Assembly: GCF_031877795.1 (NCBI RefSeq)
Contig: NC_133938.1
Span: forward strand, 12,928,920 to 12,992,919
From: Strix aluco
Lineage: Eukaryota; Chordata; Aves; Strigiformes; Strigidae
Length of the DNA: 64,000 nt
Direction: 5' to 3'
Made by a program: the position numbers and the translations under genes. Below, one piece after another: positions 44,672-59,100 of this stretch; position 1 is the stretch's first letter; the number at the start of each line of letters is the position of its first letter. The notes under the pieces are model-generated. The model saw only the letters and a program-made list of their open reading frames with translations. It was not told the origin of the DNA and made no database searches.

Positions 44672-47600
44672 CTAGAGCAGGCCTGTCCAGAGGTTGAAGC
44701 AGGCAGTGTTGATGACTGACTCCAGGTGGTGGTATGTGGACACAAGCTGGGGCAGAGGGCTCTCGCTGTTCTGGGGCTGCACTGGGAACGGCTCCCGAAA
44801 AACCACGGTGAGGCTCTGCTGAGAAGGAGGAGCAGGTCAGGGGACAGGATTCAGACAAGCACTGTGTAGTCCCTAGCCCAGCTGCGTGGGCACTTTTTTG
44901 GCAGTGGCAGGCAGGGGCTGGGAGAAGTCTTTTAGGACTTCTTTAGTGCCAACAGCGCTAAGCTAGTGCCTCCTCCTGTGACAGAGCATGTTTCAGCCTC
45001 CTCCCAATTTTTCTGGTGGAAATTAGGTGCAAGGACTTGCCCACTCACTCTGTCCCAGCCCCCATACATCTGCAGTTATCCCAACCCCAGCAGCAACCTC
45101 AGGAGAGGAGGGGATCCTACTGCCACCACAGTAATAGGGGCTTCCAGGGAAATTAGAGGGAAATTTCTTCTTCTAAGGCGAAGAGTAGGAGTGCAACAAA
45201 TGGGGAAGGGGAGGAGATTAAACGTAATAACTGCAATCCTAAAAATAAATGCTGGCTGCTCCATTCTCATTAGCAACTGTACTGACAAGGCAGGGCAAGG
45301 GCAGAGGGGAACAGAGAACAGGGTTCATAAGAAGAAAAACGTGAGTGACTTGGTGCACTCAGCATCATGGAGGAATGACACAGTGACTGGATGTTCTCCA
45401 GAACTGAAATGCTGCACATCTAGCAGTCAGGGTTCCCTAACAAACTCGTAAAGCCATGAGAACAGCTGTGTAACTGCAAAACAGCAAATGTACCACCACC
45501 ATTTAAGAGGGAAGAGAAAATGATTTGCGAGCGTAACTGCAGCAGCATGCAAGGCTTTAGAGCAGGCTCGAAAAGAAAGAACCATGAGGAAAATGCAGCT
45601 TCATGTTACCAAAGTGATGTGCTAACGCTAAAGTTCTTTTTGATAAGGTAATACTTCTAGACAAAGGAATCATGGTACATCTTATCTGAGCTTCAGGAAG
45701 GATTTGATGTAGTGCCATGTGGGATATTTAGGTAAGCTGAAAAGATAGGAATTAACAAATTGTAATTGTAAGGTGAAGATGGTAGAACCAGAAGAGGAAG
45801 GAGCAGGCTGGAGAGAGGTTACAAATGGAGTTCCTTCAGGACAGGTTTTGTGACTCATGTTGCCTAGTACTTTAATGAGTCTGGCACAAAGATGAGGAGC
45901 ACGCTGATAAAATTTGAGGCAGTAATACAGAAGAGGATTGGGATAATGCAAAAAAAGCCCTAGAGACTTTTGAGAGGCCACAGGAATGGGATGAATGTTA
46001 AGCACAAAATACAAAGTGAGGAACACGAAGGATTTCTGTTATAAGATGGGAGTCACTGGGAGAGGTGATGGAGGGTCTGGGTACATCATATCAATGACCA
46101 CAAGGTGACCCTATGACCAGTAAGACATGACCATGAAAAGGCAAATAGCACCCTAGGCTGTACCAGAAGCACCAGGCAGTGACAGAAAAGCCTTAGTCCA
46201 ATCGCAGAAGGCTCTGCTGAGACTCCTCAGGAATACTGGGTGTTGTCTCGGACACCTTTATTTACAAAGGCTGACCTGAGCCCTCGACGGCTCTGGACGA
46301 CAATGAAGCCATTGGGGAAGGGAAGGGAGGCTCAAGAGCTCAGCTTGTTTAACACAGCAACATGGAGTTAGCAAAAATTCCACCTTCAGATTGCGGAGGT
46401 GAATCTAGTGGACCAGGGAGGAAGTGGTTGTGCACAGTGAAGAGCAGTTTCAGCTCTGAGCTACCACTGGCATGGAGGATAGAACTGGCCATGACAAAAG
46501 CTCCAGCACAAAATGGGAAGGGCTCTTCACCATCAGGTGACAGGAGGCACTGAGCAGCCTTCCAGCAGGCCCTGCCTCTGTCTCCCCTACCTCCTTTTAA
46601 GATGGAGTATGATTTACTTAAAGGGATCAGTTAAGCTGCAGTCTCTGCAAAAGCCTCACTGTGGACTGGAATGTCTTGTAGATCCCCTGCTCTCCCATGG
46701 AGATGCCTTCCCTGTGACCCATCCTGCACCCTGCCTGGGAGCACAGCTGAAAGCAGAGTATTTTTTCCCCTCGAGTGCAACAGAGGCCAAGGCCCATGCA
46801 GGTTTGCTGGGACCCTCACAGTGCAGGTCCCCTTCCTTTCTGCCCAGGTAGAAGCAGACCACAGCACTGGTGACCCTTCCCAGCCAGAACCAGTGTGATC
46901 TGGCTTTGGGCTGAATACAGGACTCTCTAAACTGAATAGAGAGAAGGCTGACAGCATGATCCAAAAACAACCCTACGAAGGAGAAGAGGATCAACTGTTC
47001 ACTGTTTTCTAATACAAGAACAAAGGGGCATCACACAAAACGAGCAGAAGGACCTTCAAAAACAAGCCAAGAAAGGTAGTTCTTCATCTGGATTGTAATT
47101 GCCTCAGAGATTCAAGTCAGGGGAAATCATGGATGCCAGAAATTAACTGAGCAAAATAAAGCTGTGGAGGGCTATTAAATAAAAGCAAAGGGCACTTCTA
47201 GCTCAGTATAGGCCTGAGCCACGGATTGTCAGATGTTGGGACAGTATTTAGAAAAGGTGTCACAAGCTTCTTGGCCTGTTCTTATTCTCCCCATGCGCAC
47301 CTGCCCTTGGCCACTGCTGGATGAATCTAGACAAGATCCCTGGCCTGAGCCAATATAGCTGCTCTTATGTTTCCCAGTTCTTACCGTCTTTCCTGAATGA
47401 GAATCGAGAAACACAAGAACGAAGCAATCCGTGAACTTCTGGTTGAGCACGACCTGTCAGGAGAGCCACAGCACACGTTGGAAAGGGAACAGTACAAACC
47501 CCAGGACAGGGATACAAACAGCACCCACCCAGGGACATGCTGCTGTGCAGGACGAGTGCCAGGATAGAGCTGTGAAGGTGCAGGTTTGCCGGGCTCACAG

Positions 47601-50166
47601 GTGACACTGCTAACCCATGGGGCTATACACGGCATGAGGTTCTGGGGGTGCAGAGTGTCCTGCCTGCCAGGGGCAGACAAACAGACACTGCTGTACCACA
47701 GGAGCACACACCTCACGCTGCACTAGTAGCAGAGTGGAGAACAACATTGTGATGGTGCCCACGTTGTCCTGACAGCCCGTGCCAGGCTCACACTGTGAGA
47801 AGCCACAGCAGGCAGTGGAGAGCGGCTGCAGGTGGGTGACGGGCTGTCTTACCAGATACTGAGTGCCAGTTTCAGCGTTGTGGAAGTGCCGACAGCTCTG
47901 GGGAAAGCGGCTCAACAGCACTTTGATGAGGCTCTGGTACCAAGAGACTGTCATGGTGAGGAAGCATCCCTGTGGGCATAGAAAAGGGCCGATTTCAGCC
48001 TCCCTCTAGCCATGGCACCAGCAGCCATAATGCCACAGCAGCCTTCAGACCCCAAATCAGATGTATCCCTCACAGCCCACTGAGGCACGCTGACCTCCGT
48101 AGACAGGTCCATGCAGCCTCACCCTTCCCCTGCCAGCTAGGAGCTATGTTCCTGCCTCTGCCTTGCCACCAAGCAGGAAGAGATGTGCCCTGCAGGTCCT
48201 TCACCTGGCGCCCCATGCCAGCCCCAGAGCAGAACAGCAGCTGCTGTGCACCATGGCTCCATCCCTGCTGCTCACCAGCTGGGGGTCGACATCAGCAATG
48301 GATTTTCCATGCACGGCATCGAGCAGCTCCTCCAGCTCCACCAGCGAGAGCTTGCCCAACTTCAGCTTGTCAGAAGCCAGAGGCTCCAGAAGGAAGAGGC
48401 GCTTCCAGAGGTTGTCCCTGCGGCAGTGGCACTTGGCCAGCTGCACCATGCTGCTGAGCTGCTTCTGGGCCGAGGCCACCTCGGAGGCCAGCAAGGGGAA
48501 GAGCGGTGAGGTGTAGAAGAGCCCTGGCCCCAGTTTGACTTGCGTGCCCCCCGCGTAGAACTCGCTGCTGTCCTCCACGTCCTGCCACAGCTCCCGCTCT
48601 GCCGGCTGCTGCTGCCCCAGGCTGGTCTCTGGCTCCGCTGCCTCCCAGGCTGCCCGGCCCACCACAGGCTCCAGCACTTCCCGCTGCAAGCGTGGCAGCT
48701 TCTTGAAGCGTCGCATATCGGCCGTGAGCCGGGGAAAGAGCTCCCGCTGGCTAGTCATGATGACGTAGAAACGCAAGCTGAGAGCAAGGAGACACTTGTG
48801 ACCTGGGGAAGGGCTGCTCCCTTCTCAGCTGGGCTGTGAATGAATCATGGGCCTCTCTGTCCCTGCCAGTAAGGGTGCTCCTCCGCCCAGACAAGGACAG
48901 ATACCACACCGCCCAGTTCCCTGTGAGGATCGTCCCCAGACAGCACCAAACCTGCCTGTGATGTCCCAGACAGAGCCAGGCCCTCCCAGAGCCCTCCTCC
49001 CCAGCCAGGAAGCTTTGATGTCATGTCTCTGGGCCCCCAGTGCTCACCGGAGCATGCGTCTCTCTGCCTCGCTCTGCTCCTCAAACGGTGCTGCACTGTG
49101 ACACACCAGGAGGGACACATCAAAGTCATCGTGATGACGCAGACCTTCAGAGTCCTTGTAGGAGCCCGAGCTGGGAGCAAAAGCACAGCAATATGAAGGG
49201 GACCTCACTTTGTTCCCCCAGAGCTCTTGGTCACAATGGAACTACTGGGCACAGGGAATTCAACACAGCAGGACTCCTCAGAAGTGCTACGGGAAATGTC
49301 AAATGCATGAGCACACAGGCACACCACCCCTGTTGGCCACCTCAGAAAAGCGGGGCAGAAGAGCTGCCTGACACTGTGTAGAACAGTCAGCTTTGCTGGC
49401 ACCTCAGGGCAGTGTCCCCAGGACTAGGGGGTACCCACCGATCTCTGGCAGCTCCAGAAACTTTCAGCAGATGCACTCACCTGTTCCAAATAGAGACCAG
49501 TGCATATTCGTTCTGCTCTGTGCCTGGTGTCCCCTTCTTGTTGTCACCGCCCGTGGCCGGCCGGGCCATGCGCAGGGGTTTCATGTGGTAGGTGTTGGCG
49601 TGGTCAGCAATGTAGTTGTACAGCTGGTGTGCGGTGATCATGTTGGTGGGCAGGGCCAGCATGCCTAGGGGAAAGGACACATTGCTACCACAGGAGACAC
49701 TCAGTGCCTCTTACCTGGGCAGAGCAGTGTCCTACAAACCATTCTGGGGGACAGAGCTCTAAAACAACCCACCTCCCTTCCACAACAGAGCAGCAAAGTG
49801 TTCCTCTGGAGCTGGGCCCCTCACGTCACCCTCTCCCTGTCACCTCCCTGCATACTCCAAAGGTCAGGTTTATTTGTAAAGCACTTGGAAACCTTTTGCC
49901 AAGTTATGGGCTGGCGATCAACCCCAGACTGATCACATGTTGAGCTACACACCTTGGAAAACGTGGTTGCGGCCAAATTTGGGGATGTCGGGGTGGTGGG
50001 CAATGAAATCCTCCAGGAAGCTGGTGAGATGGTAGCCCTGGCGGAGAGTCATGTGGGAACCCAGCAGATACTGGTGGACTATACGCAAGTGGAAGTCATA
50101 GCTGAACGAATGCACATGCATGAGGTCTCGCACCTTGTCACACTCCTCCGTGAAGAGCATAGAGAG
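44672..50166 (-). CDS. SZT2: SZT2 exons, third block to stop codon (seven exons)
   Basis: The exons are 50166-49953, 49664-49481, 49170-49048, 48777-48276, 47969-47853, 47453-47385 and 44818-44672 (TAG at 44674-44672). The 502-bp exon is the largest in the window. It holds [10 protein letters not shown] and, near its end, [10 protein letters not shown], with a poorly conserved Glu/Gln/Pro-rich middle. The first exon of the block carries [13 protein letters not shown] and the sixth [11 protein letters not shown]. The second has an insertion-like segment [11 protein letters not shown] that appears longer than in mammals. The last intron (47384-44819) is the longest here and contains a CR1 element in two pieces. 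Confidence 0.93.
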
Positions 50167-53100
50167 CTGTGAAGGGACAGGGAGTCAAGGCAGGAATGTT
50201 ACCAGGCACCTCACACCCTCCTGCAAAGCCCTGCTGACAGCAAGGCATGGCAGAGCCAGTGCAGCCACCCCTGCGCCGACACCAGAGCAGGCTGCAGCCG
50301 AGAAGCTGTGTGCACAGTGCAAATAGCAGACCTGCAGGCCTGGCCCCAGGGCATCCAGCTTGGTGTCTCCTTCCACCCTTGACCCCACTCCAGGTCTCCA
50401 GTAACAGCACAGACTGATCAGCACTGCCTCCCTTTTTGGCATGAGGTTCATCCCCCCCTTAAGCTGAAGGCCACGTGGCTATGAAGGAGGACACAGCCTT
50501 CTTTCAGCTGAGTGCTGCTCTGCACTGCCTCGTCCCTGAGCGGGTACAGGACACACTGGGGCTGGAGCCCCAGCAAGTTCTGGATCTACAGGCAAAGACT
50601 GACTCCCTGAATGTCATTTGAGAGCAGGAGGCAGCACAGGGGCCTGCGGGGAGTGGCTGAACCCAGAGATGGGCAACAATAGAGTTGCTAATGCCCTGTG
50701 CTCAGAAACGAACAGGGACCCAGGCTGGCTGCTGGGAAGCCAGATCCAACCGTGTCCAGAGAGGATCCCTCTGGCATGTGGCCATCGCCTCTGCACAGCA
50801 TGCTGGTTCTTCACTGGGGCAGCACCAGCCTGCACACACTCAGCTCTGGCCATGCTCCCAGCACAACTGCAGCTCCTGTGCCAGGGGACAGGGTTGGTGA
50901 AGGCCTCAGCCTTGCCCTCATGCCAGAGGCCCACAGTTTTAATGTCTTTTGGCTCTCTGACACCTTTGGGCAATTGACCCAGATCATAATCCCTTGGCTT
51001 AAGAAGGGGGCAAGCAGGGAAAACCAGCAGGAAGGAGGCATTGACAGAACAGGCTGCCCTCGCTCTCTGCACCACCTGCATTGCTGCTGCCATGAGTCAG
51101 AGGGCAACCCACACAGCCAGGGCGAGCCCAGAGAGGAGCCTATAGCTCTGCCACATGAAAGGCAGGGCGAAGAGCAAGAAACACAAGGCGCTGCCCCCAT
51201 GCCAGCACCTGGGGCCCACCCCATCCTCCTCCCAAGCTGTGCTGCCCACTGTGGTAGGTACTGCTATGGAAGGCACTGGCACAGGAGGCAAGAGGCAGCT
51301 CCCACAGCCGGCGCTGGGGCAGGAAGGGTGGAAGCACAGCCAGTGGGAGGTTCAGCCCTGCACTGGCAGGTCCTGCCATGCTCAGCATGGCAGTGGGAGG
51401 AGAGGACGTACCGCAGACTCAGAGACGGAGCTGGGTCCCATGCAGCTCTTGCTGCGAGCTCTGGCTGTAAGAGTGCCCTGATGGAGAGAGATGCACAGCC
51501 AGTGGGAGGAGAGACAAGGCACTGCCCAGCCCTGTTCCTGCATCCAGCCTGTCCTGCACAGGCCCAGGGTGGGACAAGGGGAGAAAAGGGCCAGAGGAGC
51601 TCAACTGCCCCACCTGGGAGAACTCTGAGCCAGGCCCCTGCAGCAAGCCCCACACCTCTTGCTCACTGCTCCCAGGACCATACCCTTCCACTGCAAAACC
51701 AGGCAAAGTCTTTTCCCAAGTCAGCCAAAGAGAGCCTGGATGTTCCCTGCAATGCCAGCTGCAGCCTGGTAACCCTGCGCTGTGCATGTGCAGGCTTCCC
51801 AGGAAAGGCTCAGCAAACCCTCAGGCAAGGTCCTGGCAGGCTCCAAGCTTAGGAGAGCCACTCTTGGCATATATAAGACGCAGCCTTGCTACAGAGCCAC
51901 CTTGAAAAGGACAGTATGGTCATGCACACCTGCCTCAGACAGACTGGGGCCGACCAGCCTGTAGGCAGCCACCCAGTGCCCTGGGGACAGGCAGGAGACA
52001 CCCTGACACACCAAGAGATAAGGGAGCAGGCAAACCCATGGTGTTGTAGAGCAAGGCACTGAGGTATCAAGAACCAGGGCTCCTGGTGCAGAAAGTGATC
52101 TCCTCCCACAAAGGGCAGCAACCATGTTCACAGATCCCTGTTCCCATTCCACTTCCTTCTTGTTCCAAGGGAAGCGGAGAGCTTATGGCTTTCCATGCAC
52201 TGACTTTCCCTGGAGCAGTCATCTTTGCCAGAATTGCTCCTATTGCTCCCCAGTCTGCTCTATCTTGCTCCCCAAGCTAGGACAGGCATCATTCTCTTGC
52301 CAAACCTCCCACCCACTTTCACTGCACTCCAGATCTGCTCAAGCAGCATGCCACGGAGGGCACATGGCTGCAGAAGGTTCTCTGTGGTTCTGCTTTTCCA
52401 CGAGGAGGGAACAGAGCTCTCTAGAACTTGCTACACTTGGAATGCCCGCTCTGTCCCAGAGATGGCTGCCTCCCCAAAGCATCCCTGACCCTGAGAAGCA
52501 CCAGCTGTGCCTGCAAAGCCGTTACCTGGGAGTTCACAGACTGGCCCATGGGGATCCGCGAGCACTCCAGCGCATACTGCTTCACACAGAAGTAATAGCC
52601 CTGGAGGAGAGAGCACATGAGCACAGTGAAAGCCTTGGGCCTCTCCAGGGAAGAACAGCCCCCATGCTTCATCCTCTGGGCTGGCTCCCAGACACTCTTG
52701 CTCCATGTTTTGTCTCCCCTCCTGTCTGAATCAAGCTGGCCCAGCCAACACATGCATGAGCACAGAGCACCCTACCTGGTGCTGAGCCCTTGTAGCTTTT
52801 ATTAGCCCCCCCTCCAGGCAACTCTTACTGCTCTGAGCCCTGCAGAACCATCTCTACCTGATCCACAGTCCTGCAGGACCACAGAAGAGGCAGGACAAGA
52901 AATGAAGAATCACATGTCCCTGCTGCACTCCTCCTCATCACTCTGTCACCTCTGAAGACTGTCTCTGAACCCCCAGAGATCATACTTTGTTTCTTGTTCT
53001 TTCTTACCTGGAATGCCAACTCCATCAGCACAATTCCACCTGGAAGAGCTCTCTGTAGGTGATAGGTGGCAACAGCAGGGCTTGTGCTCTGGGAAGAGAA

Positions 53101-56100
53101 GGACAAAGCTGAAGAGGCTCTCTGGCACAGGAAAGCAACCCAGGGTGTGAGGCTGTCACAAAGCTCTGTGGCAGAGGTGGAAACAGGAGCCTCATCAACT
53201 GAGCACCCTCACTGGAGGGAGGAGAGCAGACGTGCCAGAGCCGAGCGTGACAAGAATTCTAACAAACTTAATAAACACCCTTTGAGAGGGCACACCAGGC
53301 ACACTGTTCCCTTCACCTCCTGTTTACTCAAGACAGGGTGTCTCTAGAGTTCAAGGACACTGTGAGCTCAGGAGTGATGCTGCCCATAAAACCTCACTCC
53401 CAACTCTTCCTGCTGAGCTCTCCCCAGACCATCACATCTGCCTGACACAGCAGCTATCAGAGGCATCCAGTCTGGACTCGGAGCTTAGCTGCCAGCAAAT
53501 TCATCTGTCCCCTGTTAAGTTGTTCCAGTGGATTGCTCTCTTCTCATTTAACTGCAAGGTGTTGCCTTGCCCACAATCCTGTACCAACATCAGTCAAAGG
53601 CAGATGCCAGGAAAGTGTCAGAAAAGGGTGAGCAAATGTTATGTGCTCCCATCACCCCTGGGTGATTTCATGAGCCACAGGTGGCTTCTGCCTATCTAGT
53701 GACTCAGATGGATTCCTCTCCCAAGTAGTTACCTACTCTCTCTTGTAAGCTCATTTTCACAGAACTCATGTAAGCTATTAGTGTTCACAAAACCTATTGA
53801 TAATGAGCACTGTTACCTGCTGCACAAAGACACGCTCCCTTCAGCTTTGAAACTGGCTCCCAATACTTCCGTTTGATGCTGTCTAGGTGATGTATTGAAT
53901 AAGACAGCAAGGAATCAATCCCTTTCCAGGTTAGCTATGATTTGATAGAGCTCTGCCCTGTTCCTCCCTAGCTGCCACTTCCTTAGAAATGAGGAACCTC
54001 AGTCTGCTCTTCCTGCTCTCACAGTAGAGCCATTCCGGGTTTATCTCCTCTGACCTCTTCAACTTCAGCATTCATCTCACTAACTAACGATCCTTCTGCC
54101 CCAGAGTTGTCCTTAACCACAGATGCTGAGGTAAACCTCCAGAACCACACCCAAAGGCAGCTGACCTGGCCACACGTCACCCTGCTCCTCTTCTGAGTCC
54201 CCTCCAAGTTGTTGCTGTCCTTTTGAGATTTGTCCTGGGTTCCACCCAGGCCCAGGAAGGGGCTCCAAGGGCTGCAGGATGACACGCAGGAGGGCAAGGA
54301 GGTCTCATCTGACCCAGCATCCCAAAGATGGTGCTGAGCTAGACAGACTTTTTTTGGCTTTGATGCTTTCTCTGCCTTTTCACATGCTTTCTGCCTGAAA
54401 CTGATTCAAAAGCCAACCAGGAGAACTGCCCCACTCCACAGCCTGACTTCCATCCCAGTTCCACCCCTCTCATGGACATGCACTCACCTTTGGACTCCCC
54501 TCTGCTTTTGGCTTCGTGTAGGAAAAGGACCCTCTCCCCTCCACACCCATTGCTGCCAGAGCTCGGATCCGGCTTGTGCTACTGGAAATGACAGCAGAGA
54601 CAGCCTTGAGCAGGGGAGCCAACATCTCGTGTGTCAAACCAGGGCACAGCTCAGTGTGGCCGCCCTTCAACAACAACAGGGCTCCCAGAATGTCACTGAC
54701 CTGCGAGTGGTGGGTGAGGGTGGCCGCACCTGGACCAGAATGAAGCCCATGCTCTGCAGGTACTGGATGTATTGCTGCAAGAAGGCATTGCACATCTCCT
54801 GCAGCCAGGGCTCCTCTTTCACCTTGCAGGGCAGCGCTTCCGCCGAGTCACAGCTGTGGCTGCGGTCTCTCCCTGAAGCTGTAGAGTCATTTGAACGGTG
54901 GCGCTTCTGGAAGAGAAAATCATTTCCTAAGGAGACCTGCTGTGACTGGCTCCCGCAGGTGACACTTGCTGGGACATCACCAGGTGTCCTGGTTGAGCAG
55001 AGGGCAAACCTCTCTCTGTCAGAGTACTAACAGCTGGTTGCCCAAACACTGTCTTAGTGCACGTGCCGAAACACAAGATCCAAGATTTACCCAGCCACGG
55101 ACAGGCCTAACATCCCTGCAGCAGACTGTAGGAAAAGGTGCCCTGGCAGAAAAGGAAAATTCACATCCCCTTATGAATCCTGCTGAGTTTGTAGGATTTA
55201 CTAGTAGTTCACCAGCACTGAATAGAAACAGTGTTTCCTTTTAACCATTTTCAGTTCTCCTTTTCATGACTTAAAGTGTCTTTGTGCTGTGAGAGACTGA
55301 GATTTCTTTTCTTGATCTCTGTATTTCAATGCTGTGGCTCTTTTACATATTTCTATTTGTCCTTTCATTCACCTACCCCAGGAGCAGTCTCCTTACCTGG
55401 GATCTCTGGCTACTCTCCGACCTTCTGAGACTCTCTAGGTCAGTGCCATTGGCCCAAGATGCTTGGTCTCACACTTACTGTCCAGATGAAGACATTGATA
55501 CACTAGTATTCTAGAAATGTATTGGACTTTTACACATAATACTAACACCCCTTTCTGATGAACTCTAAATGGTTTGCCTTTTGTATCCAACTGATTTCTT
55601 CATGAATTGAAGAAATCCACTGAGCTGTCTGTTCTGTACAGGCTCTGCAGTTAGTGTACAATACAGGAGTTCAAATTTATCTCCACATTGTGCTCTGTCT
55701 TACTGAGAACCAGGTCCCAGCTCCCACAATACCCCTCATTTCACAGGCTACTCAGGTCTCTCTCAAGTTCATTTTCTGTTCTGACAAATCTGAACAGCCA
55801 TACGCATTGCAACACCCGACATCTCATATGTACTGCAATAAATGATCTGGAGATACAGAACCCAATACACAACCTTGAAACCCCTGCTGCCCAGCTCTTC
55901 AAATTGAATAACCAATTTTCATTTCGCTCTGTTCCAAAAACAAAGTGAAGTTTTCATTCTGTGATGATACTTTTCCTTTTGCTTACGAGTGCTCAATTTC
56001 TGTAGCAACCTCTGCTTAAAGACCCTATCAGAATCCTTTTGACATTTAGATAAATTACAAGAGCCTGTTCTTCCCTTCTGACACACATACAGACCGTGAA

Positions 56101-59100
56101 CAGCCAGTACAGGATCTGCACCAGTTAAAATCTGTCAGATTGCAACCTGCTCAGGATTCAGATGGTTTGCTTTCAATTGTTCCAGCTATTTGCTGGGTCC
56201 AGGGAAGGTTTACCAGGTCTGGCTGCTGAATGCATAAAGGGAAGTTCTGCTTCCCTAACAGATCAGTACCAGACAGCACACTCTGATGGCTAAACTAGAC
56301 TCAGCTCTGAATTCCCTGGGTAGAAAAAGGGAGTCAGTCTCCCCCAGGGATGGTGTGGCTGCAGAAGAAAGGCTTTGAGGACCCAAGGATTTTCGGAGTT
56401 TCCATCTTACAGGGTGCAAATTCACCCTGTAATGCAGGGGTGAGCTCAGAGTACCTCTGTCTTGGGAAAAGATTGCAAAGCCATCCTTTGCTCCAGTGCA
56501 CAAAGCCCAATGCCACTGGCGCTTGCTGACACTCACCTTCCCCTCTACCTTGCCCTGCTGGTCGGTCTGGATCTGCTGCCGGAAAGCAGGGTCGAAGAGC
56601 AAGGGGGTAGCACAGTAGTGAACCAGGCGCGAGGACTGCTTCAGGGTCTCCAGGTCTGCCAGCTGCACAGGACAAGAGGCACAAGGTTACAGCACACATC
56701 CCTCATCAAGCCTGGGAGCAAGCAGTCCCCAACACTGCACTGCTGCTCAAATGGAAATCAAACTCAAGAGGGAACCCACTGCTTTACAGCCTTTCCAGTG
56801 TTGGGCAGCGAGGCCCCGTGCCCAAGTGTGGTGCTAGAGCCCAACAACCCCAGAAGTCCAAGCAGACAGCACCGGTCCACTGTCAAACACTATCCCCGAC
56901 ACACGCCCTGCTCTGAGCTCCAGTGCTCCCTTTGCCATAGGGAAGCTGATGCTACCAGTGCGCTGTGAGAAGGCCCAGCCTGCTGCCCGCCCACTCGGGC
57001 TGCACTCACACTGATAGGCATGTTGGACTGCGCCGATCTCTGCTGCCAGGTAACAAAGAGATTTTCAATCTTCATCTGCTTCTCCAGTTCTGGAGGAAAG
57101 AGAGCAGCCATAAGTATCAAGCCACAGCCCCAAGTACTGCCACTCCCCTTCACTCCCACCCTACACAGGCCATAACCCATTCCCTCATGGCACCCTGACA
57201 GGAGGAGCCAAAAACTGTCCCCTGTGCCAGAACTCTTGCTTTACCTTTCCTCTCCAGGGTCTTGATTTCCAGGAACTGGGCCCCATGCCGAGACACGGGG
57301 TCAAAAGGTCCCAAGTCAGGCCCATGGGGTATGCGCTTGACAGTGGTAACATCCCGCAGAGCTTCATCAAAGGGCACCACATCAGGATGGAAGTGCAGAG
57401 ACGGCAGGCTGCGGGCAGAGCTGCTCAGCCGGCCTTGTTCCTTGCTAGGCGGAGGGCTGGAGCTCCGGATCAGCGCATCCACCTCCAAAGTGGAGTTCAG
57501 GAAAGGATTTGGCTCCTAAGCAAGCAGACACAGCCATGAAAGCCTCCTTACTGCCAGCCTTAGAGCAAACACCCACAAGAACAGAGGAAACCCAATTTTG
57601 GCCACCTGCAGACACATCTGTTGGCCTTCTGCATCACCAGTCCTGAGAACAGGTGTTGGCCCAGCATGGCCCAGTGGAAAGCCCATTCCTCAGCCTCTTC
57701 CACCCTAAATAATCTAGTCAAAGGTAAGTGCTGCCAACAGCAGAACCTGCTTCCCTTTCATTTTCTGGCTGTCTCTAAGAGTGGACAGCAACAGCCTGGC
57801 TGGCCACGGCCATAGTCAGACACTTGAGCGCCTGGGGATGCTTTGCCAACCAGCACACAGAAGCTCAGAAGTGTCTACAACCTTCCTCAGACCCCCGAGC
57901 TGCTAAGGTCCCTCCTGAAGAGGAAAGAACTGCCCTGCCTGGCAGGGTGCCCTACCTGCTTGCTGTCCTCATGCCATGGTGTGTCCATGAAGCAGTGGTG
58001 GTGGAAGAGTCCCAGCTTCTGGCTGAGCAGGCAGTGCACGATGTGGGACCGGGCATTCTGCCACTGCAGCAGGCGAGTCAGCGAGCAGTTCAAGTTGGCC
58101 CCCAGGTCTGGGGACCAGTTGTAGGTGTAGAGTGTCAGCTGGAGAGAGAGGAGGGGGAGGAAGGCTGAAGGATCTGCTCAGAGAGGGCCTGCATGGTGAC
58201 ACAAGCTGCCCCAGGTGCTCTGGGTGGTATCTGCTGCAGCTGCAGCCAGTTTCAGATGACAAGGCTGGGACAGAGAGAGAGTGGCACCAGCTCATTCACA
58301 GCCCCCCTGTTAACAGCCACAGCAGTGGTGCTGGTACTTGCACTGGCAGCACAAGTGCCCAGCCCTATGTGGGCCTTTCTGTGGGGAGGGAAAGGGCAAT
58401 TATAGTCCACAGCGGGGCAGCTGAAGTCAGAGACAGCAAGGGCTGCTGCCCACCCTGGCACTTCCCATAGTGCTGCAGGGAACCCCCAGCTCTGCTTGTG
58501 GCACAAGCAGACATCCTGCACTGCTGCTTTGGAGGGCTCCTCTTTTGGGAAGGCTGGTTGCCTGCAGAGACACTCTTCCTCTTCTTCCTAGCCTTGGGCC
58601 AGTTGGGAACAGCCTGGCTTTCAGGAAACAACATCACACAGGGACCATTGCTACCTTTTTGTCAATGATCTCCATGAAGAGGAACCTTTGCCGGGGTGCC
58701 AGGTCTCGTCCAACAAGGCTGGGATCAGAGCCTCTCTCTGCCGAGCTGAATTCCATGGCCTCAAAGCGCTGGAGCCCTTTGTGAGCTAGAAGAAGCCAGA
58801 GTTATGACCCTCAGTACCAGTTCATCCTACTCCTACATCCCACATGCTGTTAAGGTGGCGTAACAGCTCATCTTGAAATAAGCAGTTACAAGCAAATTTG
58901 GGAATAAGATCTCAGGAGCTGAAAACACAACCCACTGCCCACCACCGGGCACAGTCTGTCCCAACAAGGAGGGGAACCCTGTTTATACATGTCCCACCCC
59001 AAAAGCCCCCAGCACACAGTCCCGTGGACCCTGGCTGGGCACTCACCCTGCTCCGTGCTGCAACGCCACTGCTGGAAGTTGCGTCCCAGCAGGATGAAGT

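Noticed and set aside
46363-46989. Possible alternative SZT2 exon between the last two coding exons
   Set aside because: The flanking exons join directly in phase 0 and match the conserved C-terminus without it. No conserved peptide was seen.
50698-51852. 384-codon plus-strand open frame
   Set aside because: It lies wholly within an SZT2 intron on the opposite strand, has no domain and no splice-supported partner.
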